DNA of 64,000 bases from Novosphingobium sp. G106 (GTDB lineage Bacteria; Pseudomonadota; Alphaproteobacteria; Sphingomonadales; Sphingomonadaceae): assembly GCF_019075875.1 (NCBI RefSeq), contig NZ_JAHOOZ010000001.1:6053501-6117500 (forward strand). The letters run 5' to 3'. Below are positions 52,357 through 61,847 of the stretch, in pieces. How positions within the stretch are numbered: the first letter of the stretch is position 1; every line of letters begins with the position of its first letter. The translations under genes were made by a program, and so were the position numbers. The notes below the pieces were generated by a model. That model did not search any database. It saw only the letters and a program-made list of their open reading frames with translations, and was not told where the DNA came from.

Positions 52357-53658
52357 TTACTCGGCCGCTTCCCGGCTCTCCGGCCGAAACTTCGGATCGA
52401 GATGCCACTCCGGCGCCTCATCGAGCGCCGAGAGCCGCGCGGCCTCGTGGATGATGTAGTCTCGCGTTATCGGCACGGCATCGCGACGCTTCACCGACTG
52501 GATCTGGAAGTTGACCATTCCCGCGCCGCGGAAGCTCTGCTCGGCGCCGACCAGGTAGAACTGCCACATGCGGTAGAAGCGTTCGTCATAGAGGTCGACG
52601 ATCTCGTCGCGGTGCAGCTTCACGCGGCGGTACCATTCCTCGAGCGTGTGCGCGTAGTGGTAGCGCATCACTTCGACGTCGGAGACTTCCCAGCGCGTAC
52701 GCTCCATCGCCGCGACCATCTCGCTCATCGCGGGCAGGTGATGGCCGGGGAAGATGTACTTGCGCGACCAGGGATCGTCGCCGCCGGGCGCACCCTTGCG
52801 GCCGATCGTGTGGGTCAGCATGATCCCGTCGGGGGCGAGCAGCTCGCTGGTCTTGGCGAAGTACTCGTCGTAGTGGCGCGCGCCGACGTGCTCGAACATG
52901 CCGACGGAGCTTATGCGGTCGAACGGGCCTTTGACGTCGCGATAGTCGATCAGCTGGAACTTCACCTTGTCGGCGACGCCGGCGGCCTCGGCGCGCTCGT
53001 TGGCGAACTTGACCTGGTCGGGGGCAAGGCTGACGCCGAGCACTTCGCAGCCGAAATGGCGGTTGTAATAGAGCCCGAGCCCGCCCCAGCCGCAGCCGAT
53101 GTCGAGCAGCCGCATCGGGCTGCCGTCGGGGTTGGTGGCGCCGAGCCGCAGCTTGGCCGCGATCAGCGCCTTCTTGTCGATCTGCGCGCGCTCCAGGCTG
53201 TTCGCCGGATCGCGGTAATAGGCCATCGAATATTGTCGATCCTCGTCGAGGAACAGCTCGTAGAATTCGCGGGTGAGGCCGTAGTGGTGGACCACGTTCT
53301 TGCTCGCGCGGTCGCGCTTGTTCTGCTCCCACTTGTAGGCCAGCGTGTCGAAGGTCTTGCGCAGCGCGCCCTTTGGCTTGCCGATACCGCCACCGCGGTT
53401 GGCCTGGCCCATGATGTAGAGCACGAAATCGCGGATGTCGTGCGGCGCCTCGACCACCAGCCGGCCGTCGGTATAGGCCTCGCCGGCGCCCATGCGCGGG
53501 TCCTTGGCGATGTGCAGTGCGGCGCCCTTGTCGGTCAGGCGGACCATCAGGATATCGCCGCCACCGGGGCCGTATTCGTAAACCTTGCCGTCATGATCCG
53601 TGACGACCAGCCGACCCTCGCGGATCAGCGCCTTGAGCATTTTATCGAGCAACCACAT
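52357..53658 (-). CDS. cyclopropane-fatty-acyl-phospholipid synthase 1
   Basis: SAM-dependent methylation of unsaturated phospholipid acyl chains at the membrane. It has 433 residues: N-terminal substrate domain, SAM fold LDIGCGWGGLGLYYNRHFGC, and C-terminal AHTLEEWYRRVKLHRDEIVD. Tandem with a close paralogue 45 nt upstream of its start; likely an operon. Confidence 0.92.
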   Translation of the reverse strand: MWLLDKMLKALIREGRLVVTDHDGKVYEYGPGGGDILMVRLTDKGAALHIAKDPRMGAGEAYTDGRLVVEAPHDIRDFVLYIMGQANRGGGIGKPKGALRKTFDTLAYKWEQNKRDRASKNVVHHYGLTREFYELFLDEDRQYSMAYYRDPANSLERAQIDKKALIAAKLRLGATNPDGSPMRLLDIGCGWGGLGLYYNRHFGCEVLGVSLAPDQVKFANERAEAAGVADKVKFQLIDYRDVKGPFDRISSVGMFEHVGARHYDEYFAKTSELLAPDGIMLTHTIGRKGAPGGDDPWSRKYIFPGHHLPAMSEMVAAMERTRWEVSDVEVMRYHYAHTLEEWYRRVKLHRDEIVDLYDERFYRMWQFYLVGAEQSFRGAGMVNFQIQSVKRRDAVPITRDYIIHEAARLSALDEAPEWHLDPKFRPESREAAE

Positions 53659-53703
53659 GTGCTTGACCCTAGCTCCTGTTTTGTGGCTGGCAAGTGAACA
53701 GGC

Positions 53704-55005
53704 TTACTCCGCTGCGGCGCGTGCCTCCGGCGCGAGGTGCCATTCGGGCGCCACGTCGCTGGCGCGCAGTCGGGCGCTTTCCTCGTAGACGTAGTCGCCG
53801 GTCATCGGGATCGCGTCGCGCCGCTTCACATATTGGAGCTGCCAGTTGACCATGCCGCCGTGGCGGAAGGCCTGTTCGGCGCCGGCGAGGTAGAACTCCC
53901 ACATGCGGTAGAACCGCTCGTCGTAGAGCGCGGTGATCTCCTCGCGATGCAGCTGCGTGCGGCGGTACCATTCCTCGAGGGTGTGCGAGTAGTGGAAGCG
54001 CATCGCCTCGACGTCCATCACCTGCCAGCCGGCCTTCTCGCTTTCGGTGACGAGTTCGGACAGGGCAGGGATATAGCCGCCGGGGAAGATGTATTTGCGC
54101 GTCCAGCCGTCGGTCACGCCGGGCCCTCGTGCACGGCCGCAGCAGTGCGAGAACATCACGCCGTCGGCCTTGAGCAGCCGGTGGGTGTGCTGGAAGAAGG
54201 CCGGATACTGCGGCGTGCCCACGTGCTCGAGCAGGCCGACCGAGGTGATCCGGTCGAACTGACCCTCGACGTCGCGATAGTCCATGAGCTCGAACTTGAC
54301 GCGGTCCGAGACACCCGCTTCCGCCGCGCGCTCGCGGCAGAACTCGATCTGGTCGGGCGCCAGCGCCACGCCGAGCACGTCGACGTCGTAATGCTTGTGC
54401 AGGTAGAGCGCGAGCCCGCCCCAGCCGCAGCCGATGTCGAGCACTTTCATGCCCGAGCTCTTGCCCTTCTGCAGGTAGAGCTTGGCCGCGATATGCGCCT
54501 TCTTGTCGAGCTGGGCCTGCTCCAGGCTGATGTCCGGATCGCGGTAATAGGCCATCGTGTACTGCCGGTCCTCGTCGAGGAACAGCTCGTAGAGCCGGCG
54601 GGTCAGGTTGTAGGTATGCTCGGCATTGCGCCGTGCGGCGCGCTGGTTGTTGTAGCTGTCGATCTTCGAGGCGAGGTGGAAGCCCAGCTTGCGCAGCGGT
54701 CCGCGCGGGCGGAGATGGGCCTCGGGATCGGCCTCGGCATTGAGCCCGACGAAGTGGACGAGGTCGCGGATATCGTTGGGCGGTTCGATCACCAGGCGCC
54801 CGTCCATATAGGCTTCGCCTGCGCCGACCTGCGGATAGCGGCCGACATGCAGCGCCGCGCCCTTGTCGGTGAAGCGAATACGGATCGCCTCGCCGAAACC
54901 CACGTCGCCGCCGGGACCATAGGCGTATTCGCGCCCATCATGGTCGGTGACTATCAGCCGGCCCTTGCGGACCAGGCGGCTCAGCATCTTGTCAAGCAAC
55001 CACAT
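53704..55005 (-). CDS. cyclopropane-fatty-acyl-phospholipid synthase 2
   Basis: Also 433 residues, same architecture: LDIGCGWGGLALYLHKHYDV, EHVGTPQYPAFFQHTHRLL, and SHTLEEWYRRTQLHREEITA. It has a CCGRARGPGVTDG segment where copy 1 has IGRKGAPGGDDP. The two copies differ enough to be old paralogues, perhaps with different substrates (cyclopropanation against methyl or other modification). Confidence 0.92.
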   Translation of the reverse strand: MWLLDKMLSRLVRKGRLIVTDHDGREYAYGPGGDVGFGEAIRIRFTDKGAALHVGRYPQVGAGEAYMDGRLVIEPPNDIRDLVHFVGLNAEADPEAHLRPRGPLRKLGFHLASKIDSYNNQRAARRNAEHTYNLTRRLYELFLDEDRQYTMAYYRDPDISLEQAQLDKKAHIAAKLYLQKGKSSGMKVLDIGCGWGGLALYLHKHYDVDVLGVALAPDQIEFCRERAAEAGVSDRVKFELMDYRDVEGQFDRITSVGLLEHVGTPQYPAFFQHTHRLLKADGVMFSHCCGRARGPGVTDGWTRKYIFPGGYIPALSELVTESEKAGWQVMDVEAMRFHYSHTLEEWYRRTQLHREEITALYDERFYRMWEFYLAGAEQAFRHGGMVNWQLQYVKRRDAIPMTGDYVYEESARLRASDVAPEWHLAPEARAAAE

Positions 55006-55066
55006 GAGGGCGAGAGACTACCGCCGCTTCGGCGGTGCGCAAGCGGTAATGATACTGAGGCCCGAG

Positions 55067-55645
55067 TCAGCCCATCCAACCGAGCGCGCTGGCGAGTTGC
55101 CACAGGCCGAGCGCCAGGAACAGCAGGGCCGCCGCGGTGCGCGTCGCCTTGAGCGAGATGCGCTTGACCAGTTCCTCGCCGAGGAAAACCGCCGGGCCGT
55201 TGGCGAGCATCATGCCGATCGTCGTGCCCGTCGCGACCGCCAGGACGTTGTGGTACTGCGCGCCGAGCGCGATCGTGGCGACCTGGGTCTTGTCGCCCAT
55301 CTCGACGAGGAAGAACGAGACTAGCGTCGTCAGGAAGGCGCCGCCGCGCTGCTTGAAGCCTTCCTCGTCGTCGTCGAGCTTGTCGGGGATCAGCGTCCAG
55401 GCGGCCATGGCGATGAAGCCCAGCGCAACCGCGATGCGGAACCAGGGGGCGTTGACCAGCCCTGCCACTTCACTGCCGACGAAGGCGGCGAAGGCATGGT
55501 TGACGATCGTCGCGCAGAAGATGCCGGCGAGGATCTGCCAGGGCGCGCGCAGTTTGGCGGCCAGAACGATCGCCAGCAGCATGGTCTTGTCGCCGATCTC
55601 GGCAAAAGCGACCACAGCGGTGGAAGTGAGCAGGGCTTCGAGCAA
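55067..55645 (-). CDS. GDT1/TMEM165 (UPF0016) family Mn2+ exporter
   Basis: 192 residues, two homologous halves of three helices with the ExGDKT motifs AFAEIGDKTMLL and FLVEMGDKTQVA. Bacterial members export manganese. The start is TTG at 55645 (LLEALLTSTAVV), because a GGAG site lies 7 nt upstream and no ATG fits the family start. A yybP-ykoY riboswitch just upstream supports the Mn2+ function. Confidence 0.87.
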   Translation of the reverse strand: MLEALLTSTAVVAFAEIGDKTMLLAIVLAAKLRAPWQILAGIFCATIVNHAFAAFVGSEVAGLVNAPWFRIAVALGFIAMAAWTLIPDKLDDDEEGFKQRGGAFLTTLVSFFLVEMGDKTQVATIALGAQYHNVLAVATGTTIGMMLANGPAVFLGEELVKRISLKATRTAAALLFLALGLWQLASALGWMG

Positions 55646-55715
55646 GTTAGATCTCCGGGCCGGGCGATGGACAAGACAACGACATCGCGGATCCCGCCCA
55701 GCCAGGCGGAGCCGC

Positions 55716-55838
55716 AATGCCATTGGTCTCGCCTGAACGGTGTCCCGTCCTCCCTGCGCCATGGCCTCTCGACCAAGTATGTTGACGCAGGGTTCCGTCT
55801 TGCGACGGCTGGCTACTCCCCAGATGACGCCTGGCAGT
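55716..55838 (-). promoter_or_regulatory. yybP-ykoY manganese riboswitch
   Basis: On the minus strand: P1 arm TGCCA (55836-55832), GGGGAGTAGCC (55821-55811), the second-loop CATACT (55781-55776) after CGTCAA, then GGCGAGACC (55733-55725) and the closing TGGCA (55722-55718). These are the class's conserved parts in the right order. It ends about 70 nt before the UPF0016 start, so Mn2+ binding should turn on the exporter. Confidence 0.82.
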
Positions 55839-55865
55839 TAGGTGACGCGCGCCCAGAAAGCAAGG

Positions 55866-56615
55866 TCATTCGCGTGCCAGAAACAGCACGTCGCGGGGCA
55901 GCGAGAGCAGGTGCTGGCCCGAATCGACGAACAGCGTCTCGCCGCTCGCCAGCCAGCCCTCGGCTAGGAACAGCGCGGCGTCGGCCAGTTCCTGCGGATC
56001 GGTCAGCCGTTCGAGCAGGTTCATCCGGCCGCTTTTCAGGTGCTCTTCGGGAAGCTGGTCGAAGCTCGGCAGCATGGCGCCGGGGGCGAGGCCGTAGATG
56101 CGGTCGGCGGTGCTTTCCTGCGCCATCGCCATCATCCGCACGGTCGCGTCGAAGGCATGCTTGGCCATCGTGTAGGAGAAGAAATCGGGGTTGGGATTGG
56201 CGATCTTCATGTCGGTAACATCGATCACTCGGCGCCCGCCCTTGGCCTTGGCCCCGGCGAGGAACACCTGGGCCATGCGCGCCGGCGTCGCGGCGTTGAC
56301 TGTGACCGCTTCCTCGAACACCGCGGGATCGAGCCGGCGCACCGTGTCCTCGTGAAACACCGCGGCGCAGTTGACCAGCACGCGCCAGTCGTCGAGCCGC
56401 GCGGTCAGCACCTCGATCATCGCGGCAGAAGCCTCGATATCGCCGAGATCGCACTGCACGACTTCGGCCGTGGGCAGTTCGGCCGCGAGCGCTTCGGCCT
56501 CGTCGTGCGAATCCTTGTGGTGGATCACCACGTGCCAGCCGGCGAGGCCGAAGCTTCGCGCGATCGTGGCGCCGATGCGCCGGGCACCGCCGGTGACTAG
56601 AACGGATGGAAGCAT
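55866..56615 (-). CDS. SDR oxidoreductase, pteridine-reductase/FolM-like
   Basis: 249 residues from ATG 56615. NADPH fold VLVTGGARRIGATIARSFGL with the TGxxxRxG arginine typical of pteridine reductases; NCAAVF, catalytic YTMAK, and LAPGAMLPS. FolM-type dihydrobiopterin/dihydrofolate reduction is a reasonable guess. Ends 28 nt before the Mn2+ riboswitch. Confidence 0.8.
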   Translation of the reverse strand: MLPSVLVTGGARRIGATIARSFGLAGWHVVIHHKDSHDEAEALAAELPTAEVVQCDLGDIEASAAMIEVLTARLDDWRVLVNCAAVFHEDTVRRLDPAVFEEAVTVNAATPARMAQVFLAGAKAKGGRRVIDVTDMKIANPNPDFFSYTMAKHAFDATVRMMAMAQESTADRIYGLAPGAMLPSFDQLPEEHLKSGRMNLLERLTDPQELADAALFLAEGWLASGETLFVDSGQHLLSLPRDVLFLARE

Positions 56616-56696
56616 CGGCTTACCGAAGCATAGAACGTGCTGGCGGGAAACCGGAAAACGGCTCCGGCGCATGATGCACCGGAGCCGTGTGGGGGC

Positions 56697-57074
56697 TTAG
56701 CGGCAGCTCACGCCCCCGCGGTCGATCTCGCGGCCCAGCAGGGCACCGCCGGTACCGCCGAGCAGCGTGCCAAGCAGACGATCGCCGCGCGTGTCGATGG
56801 CGCGGCCCAGCAGGGCACCGGCCGCGGCACCAACGATCAGGCCGGTCGTGCCGTTGTTACGCTTGCAGTAATAGCGGCCGTCGTTGCCACGCCAGACCTG
56901 GTCGTTGCGGCCCAGGCGGTGCGGTTCGCGGTAGCGCCCGCTGGAGTCATACATCGACTGCTGCTCGTGCGCACGTCGGCCATGGGCAGGGGCCCAAGGC
57001 GGCGGATCGGCGGCGGCGGGCAGGGCGGGAATGGCGACGGCGGCGAGCGTCGCCGCGATGAGTAGCTTGCGCAT
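56697..57074 (-). CDS. exported glycine-zipper protein
   Basis: 125 residues, signal peptide (LLIAATLAAVAIPALPAAA), a YDSSGRYREPHRLGRND linker and a C-terminal glycine-zipper hairpin (GLIVGAAAGALLGRAIDTRG, LLGGTGGALLGREID) of the 17-kDa surface antigen/2TM type. Probably envelope-associated. ATG 57074 after AGGAGGACGC. Confidence 0.8.
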   Translation of the reverse strand: MRKLLIAATLAAVAIPALPAAADPPPWAPAHGRRAHEQQSMYDSSGRYREPHRLGRNDQVWRGNDGRYYCKRNNGTTGLIVGAAAGALLGRAIDTRGDRLLGTLLGGTGGALLGREIDRGGVSCR

Positions 57075-57217
57075 GATTGCGTCCTCCTGGTGTTGTCGTT
57101 CTGGTAGCCGAAGCAACTCAGCGCATTGCCGAAGGCTCCACAACGCCAGATTAACGGGCCGTTGTGTTCACAAATGTACGGTGGGGCGGGCCGCTGGCGC
57201 GACGAATCGCCATTTTC

Positions 57218-58471
57218 TCAGCCCAGCGCGGCCTGCTTTTCGGCGTAGAGCCGGTCAAGCTCGGCACGGCTCTTTTTCTCGGCGGCGGTCTTGAGCTGAC
57301 CGCAGGCGGCATCGATGTCGCGCCCGCGCGGGGTGCGCACCGGTGCGCTGATCCCGGCCTGGAAGACGATCTCGGAGAACTGCCGGATGCGCTCGGGCGT
57401 CGAGCATTCGTAGGGCGCGCCGGGCCAGGGGTTGAACGGGATCAGGTTCACTTTGGCGGGCAGCTTGTACTTCTTGATCAGCCGGATCAGTTCGCGCGCG
57501 TCCTCATCGCTGTCGTTCTTGTCCTTGAGCATGACGTATTCGAACGTGATCCGCCGCGCGTTCGAGGCGCCGGGATAATCGGCGCAGGCCTGGAGCAGGT
57601 CCTCGAGGCCGAACTTCTTGTTGATCGGCACGATCTCGTCGCGCACTTCCTTGGTCACCGCGTGGAGCGAGACCGCGAGATTGACCCCGATCTCCTCGCC
57701 GCAGCGTGCCATCAGCGGCACGACGCCGCTTGTCGACAGCGTGATACGCCGCTTCGACAGCGCCAGGCCTTCGCCGTCCATGACGAGCTTGAGCGCGTCG
57801 CGGACATTGTCGAAATTGTAGAGCGGCTCGCCCATGCCCATCATGACGATGTTGGTCAGCAGGCGCCCGTCGGCGCGGTAGTCACCGCCTTCCTCGTCCT
57901 CGTCCGCGAAGACGAAATCCATCCGCCCCTTCGGCCATTCACCCAGCGCATCGCGCGCCAGCATGACCTGACCGACGATCTCGCCGGGCGTCAGGTTGCG
58001 CACCAGCCTCATCGTGCCGGTGTGGCAGAAGCGGCAGTTGAGCGTGCAGCCGACCTGGCTCGAGACGCAGAGCGTGCCACGGTCAGCGTCGGGGATGAAG
58101 ACCATCTCGAAGTCGTGGCCGTCGTCGGTGCGCAGCAGCCACTTGCGCGTGCCGTCGGTCGAAAGCTGCGCCTCGACCACTTCGGGGCGGCCGATGACGA
58201 AGTGTTCGGCCAGCCAGGGGCGCATGGTTTTGGCGATGTCGGTCATCGCCTCGAAATCGGTGACGCCGCGGTGGTAGAGCCAGTGGTAGACCTGCTTGGC
58301 GCGCAGCTTGGCCGCCTTGGCGTCGAGCCCGGCCGCCTCGAACAGCGCGGCGATGTCCTTCTTGGGCAGGCCCATGACATCGACGCGGCCATCCTCGCGC
58401 GGGGTGATGTCGCGCGCGACGGGAAGCGGGTCGATATGCCCGGGGATCTGCATCAGCTGGGTGTCTGCCAT
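57218..58471 (-). CDS. rlmN: 23S rRNA (adenine2503-C2) methyltransferase
   Basis: Radical-SAM enzyme methylating A2503 of 23S rRNA and A37 of some tRNAs. It has 417 residues: [11 protein letters not shown] (CxxxCxxC cluster), [12 protein letters not shown], and the methyl-carrier cysteine in [12 protein letters not shown]-terminal helical domain precedes it. Confidence 0.96.
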   Translation of the reverse strand: MADTQLMQIPGHIDPLPVARDITPREDGRVDVMGLPKKDIAALFEAAGLDAKAAKLRAKQVYHWLYHRGVTDFEAMTDIAKTMRPWLAEHFVIGRPEVVEAQLSTDGTRKWLLRTDDGHDFEMVFIPDADRGTLCVSSQVGCTLNCRFCHTGTMRLVRNLTPGEIVGQVMLARDALGEWPKGRMDFVFADEDEEGGDYRADGRLLTNIVMMGMGEPLYNFDNVRDALKLVMDGEGLALSKRRITLSTSGVVPLMARCGEEIGVNLAVSLHAVTKEVRDEIVPINKKFGLEDLLQACADYPGASNARRITFEYVMLKDKNDSDEDARELIRLIKKYKLPAKVNLIPFNPWPGAPYECSTPERIRQFSEIVFQAGISAPVRTPRGRDIDAACGQLKTAAEKKSRAELDRLYAEKQAALG

Positions 58472-58507
58472 GGGAGCGGCGCATATAGGCGCATCTTCGC
58501 GAAAATT

Positions 58508-59005
58508 CTACCGCGACTGCACACAGCCGATCGAGGCGGCGTCCATCGCGGTCGCCGCGCCTTCCAGCGCCCAGTTGTTGGCGAAGTTCCGCCCCGCCGC
58601 GTCGCGCGCCGAAACGGTCATACGCTGGGCCGAACGCATGGCCGCGACGATTGCGGCGTCCATGCGGCGGTCGACCGCCCAGGCATCGCCGCCGCCGCCC
58701 GTCAGCTGGAAGCGGTCGCGGCCGATCGAGAGGGTGATGCGGGAATTTGGTGCGAGTTTGCGCGACAGGCGGAAATGGACCTGTCCGCGCACCCCGCGTC
58801 GCGGCCAGGTGCCGACCGCGGCGTAAGGTTGATAGTCGCGCTGCTTGGTACTCGGCTCGGCCATGGCGATGGCATAGCAGCGCGGCACGACCGGGTCGCG
58901 GAACGCCCCCCAGGCCGCGAACATGCCGAGACTGTCGCGGGCATGCGCGGGCATGGCCAGCAATGCCGCCGCTGCGATGCAGATGACGATGAAACCCCGG
59001 CCCAT
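58508..59005 (-). CDS. exported protein, IalB-like (tentative)
   Basis: 165 residues with a signal peptide (FIVICIAAAALLAMPAHA). The layout (FAAWGAFRDPVVPRCYAIAM, later LSIGRDRFQLTGGGGDAW, DAAIVAAMRSAQRMTVSARD) resembles invasion-associated locus B proteins, including a lone pair of cysteines. The assignment is weak. Leftward, 36 nt upstream of rlmN. Confidence 0.6.
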   Translation of the reverse strand: MGRGFIVICIAAAALLAMPAHARDSLGMFAAWGAFRDPVVPRCYAIAMAEPSTKQRDYQPYAAVGTWPRRGVRGQVHFRLSRKLAPNSRITLSIGRDRFQLTGGGGDAWAVDRRMDAAIVAAMRSAQRMTVSARDAAGRNFANNWALEGAATAMDAASIGCVQSR

Positions 59006-59064
59006 TGCGCCCGGGCTATTCGCAGAAAGCCGGGCGCCTGGGAAGGTCGATGTAACCGCGGGGC

Positions 59065-60048
59065 TCAGGCAACCTCGCGATAGACCTCGCCGATCTTCTT
59101 GCCGTCCTCGAAATAACCGAGGCCGTAGTCGCCCTTGATCGTCGTGCGCAGCGTCTGGCGCTCGTGCTTGGCGTCGCAGCCTTCGACCGCGTGGACCATC
59201 CGCCAGTTGTCCCAGATCACCAGGTCGGTCGGGCTCCAGTCGTGCCAGTAGGCGGCGTTGCCGGTCCCTAGGCGATTGATCGTGTGGCAGATCTCATCAT
59301 AGACCGCTTCGAATTCCGGGGTCTCGTTGTGCTCGACGCCGACCGACATCCAGGGGCCGATGTGCAGTACTTTTTCTCCTGTCTGGCGCGTCCAGACCGC
59401 CGGATGCATCGCCCGCGGGAAGATCGCGACTTCCTTGAGCAGTGCCATGACCGGCGGCGAGGTGTCCTCGAATGCCTTGAAGTTCACCCCGAAGCGCTGC
59501 TTGGTCAGCCGCGTGTCGAGCGTGTAGATAATGTTCAGGCCTTCGATCTGGTCGCGCAGATCCTGCGGGAAGTTCTTGTAGAGCTCGATCCCGTCCATGA
59601 AGCCGGTGCGGCCGCCTTCGGGTGCGATGATGGGCGAGCGCAGCACGCCGGCGCGGTTGAGCTCGTTGTTGTAGCAGTGGTCGAAATGCCAGGGCGAGAA
59701 ACGCGCGAGCACCTGGCCGTCGATCTCGACGAGGCTGCCGGCGTCGCTGTTGCCCTTCTTGGGGTCGTAATGCATGTCGATCACGCCCTCGGCTTCATCG
59801 CCGGTTTCACCGTCGCGCGGGGTCGACTTGGTCGGGTGGTCTTTGAGCGGGCCGAAGATCTTGCTGACCGCGACCTGCATCTTGGCGCTCGATTCCATGT
59901 CCTTGAACACGATCATGCCGCGGTCCTCGAACACCGCATTGATCTGGTCGCGGACGGCCGCGTCGTCGATGTTGTCCCAGTTCAGGCCCTCGATCTGGGC
60001 GCCGAAATTGTGCTCGCTGCTGAGGTCTTTGACCTTGATGCCGGCCAT
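59065..60048 (-). CDS. TauD/TfdA-family Fe(II)/2-oxoglutarate dioxygenase
   Basis: 327 residues from ATG 60048 (MAGIKVKDLSSEHNFGAQIE) after GGGAGATAG. Iron ligands H-x-D in SPWHFDHCYN and the distal His in RMVHAVEGC; the 2-oxoglutarate Arg in RQTLRTTIKGD. The substrate is unknown. Divergent from the MHS transporter, which might import the substrate. Confidence 0.88.
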   Translation of the reverse strand: MAGIKVKDLSSEHNFGAQIEGLNWDNIDDAAVRDQINAVFEDRGMIVFKDMESSAKMQVAVSKIFGPLKDHPTKSTPRDGETGDEAEGVIDMHYDPKKGNSDAGSLVEIDGQVLARFSPWHFDHCYNNELNRAGVLRSPIIAPEGGRTGFMDGIELYKNFPQDLRDQIEGLNIIYTLDTRLTKQRFGVNFKAFEDTSPPVMALLKEVAIFPRAMHPAVWTRQTGEKVLHIGPWMSVGVEHNETPEFEAVYDEICHTINRLGTGNAAYWHDWSPTDLVIWDNWRMVHAVEGCDAKHERQTLRTTIKGDYGLGYFEDGKKIGEVYREVA

Positions 60049-60262
60049 GAAACTATCTCCCGCTTGTCCTGCGCCCCTGACAGGGCGCGGCTGATGACGA
60101 TGCCTCCCGCATTTTTGCATAAGGCGACGAACAAAGCCTAACCCGAGCGCAAGGCCGCGACAATATCCCTTTGCGGGCATTTTGAACGCTTGATCAGCAA
60201 GGCTAAATCGCGCCAAGACGGCGCCAGAAGGCCTTGGGGAACGAGGGGGGAACCGGAAGAGC

Positions 60263-61528
60263 ATGCAGCCGCTGCGCGACAATGCCCGCATCCTGGCCGC
60301 CGCGATGGTGGGCACGGCGGTCGAATACTATGACTTCTTCATCTACGCGACCGCGGCCGCCCTCGTCTTCGGGCCGCTGTTCTTCCCTTCCGAATCGGCA
60401 ACGGCGCAGACGCTGCTCGCTTTCATGAGCTTCGGCATCGCATTTATCGCCCGGCCGATCGGTGGCGTGGTCTTCGGCCATTTCGGCGACCGCATCGGCC
60501 GCAAGTCGACCCTGGTGGTCTCGTTGATGCTGATGGGCGGCTCGACCCTGGCGATCGCCTTCCTGCCGACATACCAGATGGTCGGCTGGGTCGCGCCGGT
60601 ACTGCTTTACGTGATGCGCTTCGGCCAGGGCTTCGGGCTCGGCGGAGAGTGGGGTGGGGCGGCGCTGCTCGCGGTCGAGAATGCGCCCAAGGGCTGGGAA
60701 GCCCGCTTCGGCGCGGCGCCGCAGTCGGGCGTGCCGATCGGTTTCTTCGCCGCCAACGGGCTGTTTCTCGCCATCGGTTTCTGGCTGTCCGACGCCGAAT
60801 TCGCCGCATGGGGCTGGCGTATCCCATTCGCGGCGAGTTCGGTGCTGGTCGCGCTCCGCCTGTGGATGCGCCACAAGATCGGCGAGACGCCGCAGTTCCG
60901 AGCCGCGCTCGAGCGCGAGCCGCCCGTGCCCGTCCCGCTGGCGCAGGTATTGCGCCATCACTGGGGCGCGGTGCTGGCAGGCAGCGCCGGCGTGGTCGTG
61001 GTCTTCGCCACCTTCTACCTCGGCACGGCCTGGGCGCTCGCCGAACTCACTGGCGCGCAGCACCAGCCGCGCGAGGCGGTGCTGGGCATCCAGTTGATCG
61101 CCAACCTGACGTTGACCGCGGGCATCTTCCTAGCCGCCTGGATTGCCGATCGTACGCGCCCGGCGACGGCGATCTCGATCGGTTCGCTGGGCGTGGTCGT
61201 CATGGGGATCGCCTTCGGTCCGGGTCTCGCCTCGGGCTCGCTGGCGCTGGCCGGGCTGACGCTCTGCGTGACGATGTTCTTCATGGGCATGACCAACGGG
61301 CCGCTCGGCTCCTGGCTGATCAGCCTGTTCCCGGTGCGGCTGCGCTACAGCGGCGTTTCGTTCGCGTTCAACTTCGGTGGAATACTCGGCGGGGCAGTGA
61401 CGCCGATTCTGGCTCAGCTCTTGAGTGGAGCGGGTGGCGGCGTCTATACGGGGCTTCTGCTCTCGGGCGCGGCAGTGCTGTCACTGCTGGGTCTGCAACT
61501 CGCGAGACCCCAAACGACCGGAGAATAA
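60263..61528 (+). CDS. MFS transporter, metabolite:H+ symporter (MHS) type
   Basis: 421 residues, 12 hydrophobic segments. Signature start TAVEYYDFFIYATAAALVF, loop motif GHFGDRIGRKSTLV, and GFGLGGEWGGAALLAVENAP. Relatives carry shikimate, proline/betaine, citrate or dicarboxylates. Divergent from the dioxygenase gene. Confidence 0.9.
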   Translation: MQPLRDNARILAAAMVGTAVEYYDFFIYATAAALVFGPLFFPSESATAQTLLAFMSFGIAFIARPIGGVVFGHFGDRIGRKSTLVVSLMLMGGSTLAIAFLPTYQMVGWVAPVLLYVMRFGQGFGLGGEWGGAALLAVENAPKGWEARFGAAPQSGVPIGFFAANGLFLAIGFWLSDAEFAAWGWRIPFAASSVLVALRLWMRHKIGETPQFRAALEREPPVPVPLAQVLRHHWGAVLAGSAGVVVVFATFYLGTAWALAELTGAQHQPREAVLGIQLIANLTLTAGIFLAAWIADRTRPATAISIGSLGVVVMGIAFGPGLASGSLALAGLTLCVTMFFMGMTNGPLGSWLISLFPVRLRYSGVSFAFNFGGILGGAVTPILAQLLSGAGGGVYTGLLLSGAAVLSLLGLQLARPQTTGE

Positions 61529-61534
61529 CGCATC

Positions 61535-61578
61535 AAATGAATGACGCCTTAGATGAGTGACGCCTCAAATGAGTGACG
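61535..61578 (+). repeat. three 16-bp tandem repeats carrying successive ATG codons
   Basis: Units AAATGAATGACGCCTT, AGATGAGTGACGCCTC and AAATGAGTGACGG lie head to tail. Their ATGs (61537, 61553, 61569) fall in three different frames: the first two open mini-ORFs of 7 codons, the third starts the YqeY-like gene. Confidence 0.7.
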
Positions 61579-61847
61579 GGGCCACGGCGCTCAAGATCAG
61601 ACTCCGCAAGGCCCTCGAAACCGCCAGGCAAGCCCGGCGCGTCGAGGAGCGCAAGCTCCACGCGATCCGCGACGGGGCCCAGGCCTCGCTGCGCGACCTG
61701 TCGGTGCAGGAACTGATGTCGTTGCTCGAAGACGAGATCATCGCCTGGCGGGCGGCGGCGGCCGAGTACGATAGGCTGGGCTATCCCGAGGATGCCCGGC
61801 GCCTGCAGGCGCAGGCTGCGCTCGTCATGAGCTATCTCGCGGACTGA
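61569..61847 (+). CDS. small YqeY/GatB-like helical protein
   Basis: 92 residues from ATG 61569 (MSDGATALKIRLRKALETAR); a GTG at 61557 is an alternative. Pattern of the N-terminal YqeY domain: RKLHAIRDG, DEIIAWRAAAAEYDRLGYPEDARRLQ, VMSYLAD, shorter than full YqeY (about 150). Possibly tRNA amidotransferase related, but the role is uncertain. Close behind the MHS gene. Confidence 0.6.
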   Translation: MSDGATALKIRLRKALETARQARRVEERKLHAIRDGAQASLRDLSVQELMSLLEDEIIAWRAAAAEYDRLGYPEDARRLQAQAALVMSYLAD

